Shown here: piece by piece, positions 48,466 through 52,940 of the stretch
Numbering within the stretch: position 1 is the stretch's first letter
Layout of the letters: each line of letters opens with the position of its first letter
Assembly: GCA_029259845.1 (NCBI GenBank)
Contig: JAJDEI010000024.1
Coordinates: 1-52,940, forward strand
Source: Planctomycetaceae bacterium
GTDB taxonomy: Bacteria; Planctomycetota; Planctomycetia; Planctomycetales; Planctomycetaceae
Direction: 5' to 3'
DNA length: 52,940 bases
Program-made: the position numbers and the translations under genes
Notes under the pieces: model-generated
What the model was told of the DNA's origin: nothing
The model's database searches: none
The model's input: the letters and a program-made list of their open reading frames with translations, nothing else

Positions 48466-48530
48466 GAAGTTGACGGTCCACGAAAAGTTGAAAGTCCACA
48501 AGGTTGGGCGTCTACAAGGTTGGGCGTCTA
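48466..48530 (+). repeat. Degenerate 16-base tandem repeat, about four copies
   Basis: The last two copies, 48498-48513 and 48514-48529, are identical (ACAAGGTTGGGCGTCT). Two earlier, diverged copies with AAGTTGACGGTCCAC-like sequence precede them. They lie 20 bases before rpmJ. Confidence 0.7.
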
Positions 48531-48550
48531 CAGGGAAGCTGAGGATTGAA

Positions 48551-48667
48551 ATGAAGGTCCGTTCGAGCGTCAAGCGTATTTGCGAGAACTGCAAGATCGT
48601 CCGCCGTCATGGGCGGGTCTATGTGATTTGTTCGTCCAACCCCCGCCACAAGCAACGGCAAGGGTGA
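48551..48667 (+). CDS. rpmJ: Ribosomal protein bL36
   Basis: bL36 is a 38-residue zinc protein of the large subunit. [38 protein letters not shown] carries ligands Cys 11, Cys 14, Cys 27 and His 33, the full C-plus form. It lies before rpsM as in most bacteria. Confidence 0.97.
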   Translation: MKVRSSVKRICENCKIVRRHGRVYVICSSNPRHKQRQG

Positions 48668-48829
48668 CCGAGGGAACTGAACCAGACGCAGCGAGTGCTG
48701 CAATCGCGCGACCGGTCAGGACAGCGGTGGCGTCGGAGATCAGTCGCCGTATTACCGGGGTGAATCGCCCCAGATAGTTCCCGGCCGTGCCTGGCCGGGG
48801 TCATTGAATTCCAACGGAAAGTAGTTGCG

Positions 48830-49216
48830 ATGCCGCGTGTTCAGGGTGTCGACATCCCCAACGACAAGCCGGCCTACGTGTCCCTGCAGTATTTGCACGG
48901 CGTGGGGCGGACAAATGCGATTGAGGCGTGTCACAAGCTCAAGATTGACCCGCTTGCCAAAGCCCGGGATCTGAGCGACGACGATATTCAAAGGATCAAC
49001 AACTATCTCGATGCCGAGTTGGTCATTGAGGGGCGGTTGCGGCGGCAGACGCAGACCAACATTCAGCGATTGCGCGACATTCAGTGTTATCGCGGAATCC
49101 GCCATCGTCGCGGGCTTCCTGTCCGCGGGCAGCGGACGCGGACGAATGCACGCACCCGCAAGGGGTCGAAAAAGACGGTCGCCGGCAAGAAGGGCGTGAA
49201 GGACATGCGTCACTAA
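48830..49216 (+). CDS. rpsM: Ribosomal protein uS13
   Basis: uS13 contacts the P-site tRNA and the 50S subunit. The 128-residue product begins [30 protein letters not shown] and ends with the basic [32 protein letters not shown] tail. Order and length are normal. Confidence 0.97.
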   Translation: MPRVQGVDIPNDKPAYVSLQYLHGVGRTNAIEACHKLKIDPLAKARDLSDDDIQRINNYLDAELVIEGRLRRQTQTNIQRLRDIQCYRGIRHRRGLPVRGQRTRTNARTRKGSKKTVAGKKGVKDMRH

Positions 49217-49320
49217 CGGCGTTGCACCAAACGTGCAGCGGCGCTCGGCGCTCCGGCCCCGCCGGACCGCGAACGACGCATTCGGGCAGGAATTGCTGGA
49301 ATCAACTTGAGGAATTCAGG

Positions 49321-49701
49321 GTGGCGAAAACAAAACGGAAACGGACTCGGCGCAATGTGACGCGGGCCATCGCGCACATTAAGGCGACGTTCAATAATAC
49401 GACGGTGACGATCACCGACACCAACGGAGAAGTGCTCTGTTGGGCGACCGCGGGGACGTCCGGGTTCAAGGGGTCCCGGAAGAGCACGCCGTTTGCTGCA
49501 CAGAAGGCAGCGGAAACGTGTGCGGACCGGGCCCGAAAGTTCGGGGTGAAGGAGTTGGAAGTTCGCGTGAAAGGGCCGGGCTCCGGTCGGGAAAGCGCCA
49601 TCACCGGGTTGCAGACGTCCGGAATCAACATCAGGACAATTTCGGATGTGACTCCGTTGCCACACAACGGCTGTCGTCCGAAGAAAAAGCGTCGCGTCTG
49701 A
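49321..49701 (+). CDS. rpsK: Ribosomal protein uS11
   Basis: uS11 forms the platform of the 30S subunit. The 126-residue product contains [44 protein letters not shown] and [13 protein letters not shown], ending in [18 protein letters not shown]. The start is GTG at 49321. rpsD does not follow; rpoA comes next. Confidence 0.97.
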   Translation: MAKTKRKRTRRNVTRAIAHIKATFNNTTVTITDTNGEVLCWATAGTSGFKGSRKSTPFAAQKAAETCADRARKFGVKELEVRVKGPGSGRESAITGLQTSGINIRTISDVTPLPHNGCRPKKKRRV

Positions 49702-49867
49702 GAAAAGGCTTCGGTGATACAGGCTTCGGGCGATTGCCCGTGACGGTCTGGGTCGACCAAGCCGGGATCAATGGCTCGAAGCCGATCGCCGCGGGGCGTC
49801 AGGCGGGCCTGCAGGGCGTCAGACGGGACTATCGTAGAATACTTTTTTCGATTGAGGAGATTGGCCC

Positions 49868-50881
49868 ATGCGGATTCGTTGGAGAGGACTGGAACTTCCC
49901 AGTCGGGTGGCCCCGGACAATGCGACGGCGACTGGAACGTATGGTTTGTTTGTCGCCGAGCCGTTTGAACGCGGATTCGGGCATACGATTGCCAACAGCT
50001 TGCGGCGGATCCTGCTGTCGAGCCTGGAGGGGTCTGCCGTCACTCGCGTGAAGATTCAGGGCGTGCAGCATGAATTCACCACCATTCCCGGCGTGGTGGA
50101 GGACATCACCAACATCTGCCTGAACCTCAAGTCACTGGTGGTCAAAAACGCCAGCACAACGACGAAGACTTTGCGGATCGAGCGGCACGCCAAAGGTGTC
50201 GTGACCGGAGCGGACGTCATCACGGACGACCAGGTCGAGGTGATCAACAAGGATCTGATCATCGCCACGATGACCGACGATGTGCCGCTCAACATGGAGT
50301 TGACGATTGAAAATGGCCGCGGATTCGTGCCGGCGACGGAGCATTACGGGCAGATGCCGGAAGCCGGCGTGATCCCATTGGACGCGGCGTTTTCACCGGT
50401 GGAACGCGTTCGGTACAAGGTGGAAGACACCCGTGTCGGCCAGCGGACCAACTACGACAAGCTGACGTTGGAAATCTGGACGAATGGGACGGTGACCCCG
50501 GAGATGGCACTGGTCGAATCCGCCAAGATTCTCCGGAAGCATCTGAACCCGTTCATCGCCTACAAGGAACCGGGACCGGAACTGCCGCCGGGCTCGGGGC
50601 TCAAAGGCATGCTGGAGGCCACCGGTTATTCGCCGATCGACCTCGAACTGGAAGAAAAGCTGAATCGCTCGCTCGCCGAGCTGAACCTTTCGGTCCGGGC
50701 GACGAACTGCCTTGAATCGGAGGGCATCAATACGGTTCGCGACCTGGTCCGCCGGGTTCCGGACGAGCTGTTGACCGTTCGGAACTTTGGTGAGACGACG
50801 CTCGTCGAAGTCGAAGAGCGGCTGACGAGCCTTGGCTTGAGACTGGGAATGAAAGTGCCCGAATCAAGTCCGATGGCTTGA
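49868..50881 (+). CDS. rpoA: RNA polymerase subunit alpha
   Basis: Alpha dimers assemble RNA polymerase, and the C-terminal domain reads UP elements and activators. The 337-residue product has the N-terminal domain ([23 protein letters not shown]) and the C-terminal domain ([46 protein letters not shown]). The stretch between them is a flexible linker. GAGGAG lies before the start. Confidence 0.98.
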   Translation: MRIRWRGLELPSRVAPDNATATGTYGLFVAEPFERGFGHTIANSLRRILLSSLEGSAVTRVKIQGVQHEFTTIPGVVEDITNICLNLKSLVVKNASTTTKTLRIERHAKGVVTGADVITDDQVEVINKDLIIATMTDDVPLNMELTIENGRGFVPATEHYGQMPEAGVIPLDAAFSPVERVRYKVEDTRVGQRTNYDKLTLEIWTNGTVTPEMALVESAKILRKHLNPFIAYKEPGPELPPGSGLKGMLEATGYSPIDLELEEKLNRSLAELNLSVRATNCLESEGINTVRDLVRRVPDELLTVRNFGETTLVEVEERLTSLGLRLGMKVPESSPMA

Positions 50882-51017
50882 ACGGGCTCGCCGGTGCTTT
50901 CGGCAGCCGGCAAATGGCGCGGAGTTCGAGGAGAGGAGCCGGCATGGCCGGCACGCCGCTCGGAAAATGGCGGCGGAACGTTCTGAGACGACTTGCTGTG
51001 ACAGGTGGATTGAAGCC

Positions 51018-51725
51018 ATGCGACATCGAATGCGGGGCCGTAAACTCGGTCGAAATGCGTCCCATCGCCACGCCCTGTACCGCAACATGGCGTCGAGCCT
51101 GATTCGCACGGTTCGGGTCGACGAAGAGGACGAATCGGCACCGAAGGTTGCCGGGCGAATCGTCACGACCGTTCCCAAGGCCAAGGAACTCAGGCCGTAC
51201 GTGGAGCGTCTCGTCACGTTGGCGCGTCGGGCGATTCCTCACGAAGAGGCCGCTTCTGAATTCGCAACGGATGCCGAGCGAAACAGCCCGGAGTGGAAAC
51301 AGTGGCGGACTTCCGACCGGTGGCAGAAGTGGAACCAGGCGATCGCACCGGCGGTGGCGTTGCGGCGACGGGCGTTCTCACTGCTGCGGGACAAGGAAGC
51401 ACTTGACATTCTCTTCGACGAATTGGCCGATCGTTTTCGGGATCGGCCCGGCGGATACACACGGGTCGTCCGGCTCGCGCGGCGTCGGTTGGGAGACTCG
51501 GGGGAACAGGCTCTCATCGAGTTCGTCGGTGAGCGGGACCGCGTCCGGAAAAAACGGGCGGCACCGGTTGTGGTTGAGCAAGCGGCTCCCGAGAGGGGAA
51601 CGGGTCCGGTCGCATCCGGTGATGTTTCCGATGGTTCGGCGACGGCAGTGGGCGATGGATCCGATGCCGAGGCTGCTTCCGATGCCGAAACTGGCGCCGA
51701 TGAGGCGGCGAACGACGAATCGTAA
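51018..51725 (+). CDS. rplQ: Ribosomal protein bL17, enlarged form
   Basis: bL17 is a 50S protein at the tunnel exit, about 127 residues in E. coli. Here it has 235. The core [41 protein letters not shown] and [29 protein letters not shown] is clear. A short insertion (about 35-50) and one of about 40 residues (about 75-115, with the Trp-rich [15 protein letters not shown]) interrupt it. The last 55 residues are acidic and Ala/Gly-rich, probably disordered. The upstream frame to 50967 is not family-like. Confidence 0.95.
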   Translation: MRHRMRGRKLGRNASHRHALYRNMASSLIRTVRVDEEDESAPKVAGRIVTTVPKAKELRPYVERLVTLARRAIPHEEAASEFATDAERNSPEWKQWRTSDRWQKWNQAIAPAVALRRRAFSLLRDKEALDILFDELADRFRDRPGGYTRVVRLARRRLGDSGEQALIEFVGERDRVRKKRAAPVVVEQAAPERGTGPVASGDVSDGSATAVGDGSDAEAASDAETGADEAANDES

Positions 51726-51910
51726 CTCGCCGGGAAACGGCTGTGAATCGCCTGTGCCGTGGGGCACATCAAAGACAGAGGGCGTTTGATTCGATCTCGA
51801 GCGGACCTTTTGAGGTGCTGGGCCCGACACGCTGGGAGCGTGTGGCACGATGTGAACGGTGCGAAGGCTGAACGCCGAGAAGAGTGGGCGGCGAAGAAAG
51901 GATGCTCTTC

Positions 51911-52519
51911 ATGGCCGACTTGAGTAATCCCCGGCGGGGCCCGTTGGACTTCACGGCCTGCATGCTCCGGCTGTGCGAGGATGTGACCTGCCAGCTGGAT
52001 GAGTTTCTCCACATCGACATGTCTCGTGTCGCGGTGACGTTTGCCCAAGCGCGGCGACGTGTCCTGCATGGCCTGCAGGCAAAGCTCACGCCGATGCGGT
52101 TTGAGGGGGGCTCGCTGACGACGAGGCGTCATGGACGGCAGTGGACCGTGCAACGCCTCTACCAGGGAGACCTGGAAATGTTGTACATCCTCACGTTCTA
52201 CCTCCCGCGGTTTCTGGAGCAGTCCTTCCGGGAGAAGATGATCACCGTGCTGCACGAGCTGTATCACATCAGCCCGCAGTTCGACGGCGACATCCGGCGC
52301 ATGGATGGCCGCTACCACGTGCACTCGCACAGCCAGAGGGAGTACGACCGGCTGATGGAGGCGTTCGTCGACCGGTATCTGGGAATGAAACCGCCCGAGG
52401 ATCTCTACGCTTTTCTGCGGTCTGATTTTCGGACGCTGGACCAACAGCACGGCGGGATCGTCGGAATGCGCGTGTCAGTTCCCAAGTTGATCCCCTTGAG
52501 CGACAGCCGCTCCGCGTGA
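51911..52519 (+). CDS. Putative phage-type metallopeptidase
   Basis: The 202-residue product has HELYH (115-119) followed by FDGDIRRMDGRYHVHSHSQREYD, which resembles the Pfam family called putative phage metallopeptidase. The two His and Glu of HExxH and a later His are likely zinc ligands. The rest is helical with no signal peptide, so it probably acts in the cytoplasm. The substrate is unknown. AAGGATG lies nine bases before the chosen ATG; the Met at 51902 is an alternative start. It follows rplQ by about 185 bases. Confidence 0.7.
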   Translation: MADLSNPRRGPLDFTACMLRLCEDVTCQLDEFLHIDMSRVAVTFAQARRRVLHGLQAKLTPMRFEGGSLTTRRHGRQWTVQRLYQGDLEMLYILTFYLPRFLEQSFREKMITVLHELYHISPQFDGDIRRMDGRYHVHSHSQREYDRLMEAFVDRYLGMKPPEDLYAFLRSDFRTLDQQHGGIVGMRVSVPKLIPLSDSRSA

Positions 52520-52806
52520 TCTCTGTTTTGGCCGGATCATGCTCGGTCGGAAATGCGCGTCGCCGTTTGACGGCATTCGGCCCCGTCAGTGCCATGCGGG
52601 GGCGGTCGCGGTTCAATGCCACCGGCACGAGCACGTGTGCCGGTTGTGAGCACGGTGTCGTGCCGATCGGTGCACCCGACACGCTCGGCTTGGGAATCGA
52701 GTCGGCCGATGGCAGGTTGTACGTGATTGAGGATTCCCACAAGCGGTACCCCGAGGTTTACGAGTCCCGGTTCCAGAAGCTGAAGCTGAAGCTGACGGTC
52801 ACGTAA
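52516..52806 (+). CDS. Small hypothetical protein, possibly coupled to the metallopeptidase gene
   Basis: A frame of 96 codons begins at GTG, which overlaps the stop of the preceding gene as GTGA. It contains a lone CAGC and a C-terminal half (GIESADGRLYVIEDSHKRYPEVYESRFQKLKLKLTVT) that looks protein-like. The first 30 residues look less so, and a Met at 52594 is an alternative start. No family is recognised. Confidence 0.4.
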   Translation: MISVLAGSCSVGNARRRLTAFGPVSAMRGRSRFNATGTSTCAGCEHGVVPIGAPDTLGLGIESADGRLYVIEDSHKRYPEVYESRFQKLKLKLTVT

Positions 52807-52940
52807 CCGTTCACACCTCGAACGAGGTTGGGTGAGCAATTCGTCTTTTCACAGATGGCGTTTTCTGCGACATCTCCTCCATGTCGCAGCGACCAACAGG
52901 ACCGCCGATTTCTGAACAGCAGCTGGCCGGGTTGCCGGCC
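52807..52940. other. Window end, nothing recognised
   Basis: The last 134 bases show no gene start, RNA or clear repeat. Confidence 0.3.

Larger units (their letters stand above)
48194..48550. other. Spacer between map and rpmJ
   Basis: No infA gene is present here, although it often lies at this place. The spacer holds a promoter (48267-48296) and a degenerate tandem repeat (48466-48530). An open frame covering it is continuous with rpmJ but not family-like. Confidence 0.55.

Noticed and set aside
48194-48550. infA gene between map and rpmJ
   Set aside because: No frame there matches IF-1; the sequence is a promoter and repeats.

Overview
The window is chromosomal DNA of a planctomycete (phylum Planctomycetota). 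The evidence is the fusion of a c-type cytochrome domain with WD40 repeats and a pre-peptidase C-terminal domain, the many secreted or lipoprotein genes separated by long hairpin-rich spacers, and a ribosomal protein superoperon lacking rpmD, infA and rpsD at their usual places. The DNA is GC-rich, so long antisense open frames are common and most are not genes. The species cannot be named from the sequence alone.

Region 1 (1-16.2 kb) is an accessory-looking region of scattered genes on both strands. It opens with a decayed IS630-family element inserted in a CTAG site that coincides with the stop codon of the cytochrome/WD40 gene. It continues with a MIP18/DUF59 Fe-S assembly protein, a gluzincin-like lipoprotein, a sugar-phosphate isomerase/epimerase-like TIM barrel, a small membrane protein, an LptF/LptG permease, a di-haem cytochrome c peroxidase lipoprotein, a short hypothetical protein, a secreted GH32/GH43-like propeller protein and a DUF5009/HGSNAT-like membrane acyltransferase. 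The spacers carry many inverted repeats.

Region 2 (16.2-31.3 kb) is transcribed rightwards. It starts with a promoter and the tRNA cluster Thr(TGT)-Tyr(GTA)-Gly(TCC)-Thr(GGT) followed by tuf, the same order as thrU-tyrU-glyT-thrT-tufB in E. coli. Then come rpmG, tRNA-Trp, secE, nusG, rplK, rplA, rplJ, rplL, a 750-base spacer, rpoB and rpoC.

Region 3 (31.3-51.7 kb) holds the str, S10, spc and alpha operons in nearly canonical order: rpsL, rpsG, a terminator, fusA, rpsJ, rplC, rplD, rplW, rplB, rpsS, rplV, rpsC, rplP, rpmC, rpsQ, rplN, rplX, rplE, rpsN, rpsH, rplF, rplR, rpsE, rplO, secY, map, rpmJ, rpsM, rpsK, rpoA, rplQ. Good promoter matches precede rpsL, rpsJ and rpmJ. The genes build both ribosomal subunits, supply the two main elongation factors, make the RNA polymerase core, and export and process nascent proteins (SecY, SecE, Map).

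Region 4 (51.9-52.8 kb) holds a phage-type HExxH metallopeptidase-like protein and a possible translationally coupled small protein.

The unusual features lie mainly in details of otherwise standard genes. EF-Tu has a changed switch I motif. L24 ends in a four-cysteine zinc-ribbon-like tail. L17 carries two insertions and an acidic tail. L3 has an insertion. L2 has changes around its conserved histidine. The beta subunit has a variant rifampicin region and a cysteine cluster. rpsC and rplP overlap out of frame. Four hairpins stand in a row between rplE and rpsN, and short tandem repeats recur in the spacers between ribosomal genes. I found no CRISPR array, defence system or biosynthetic cluster.
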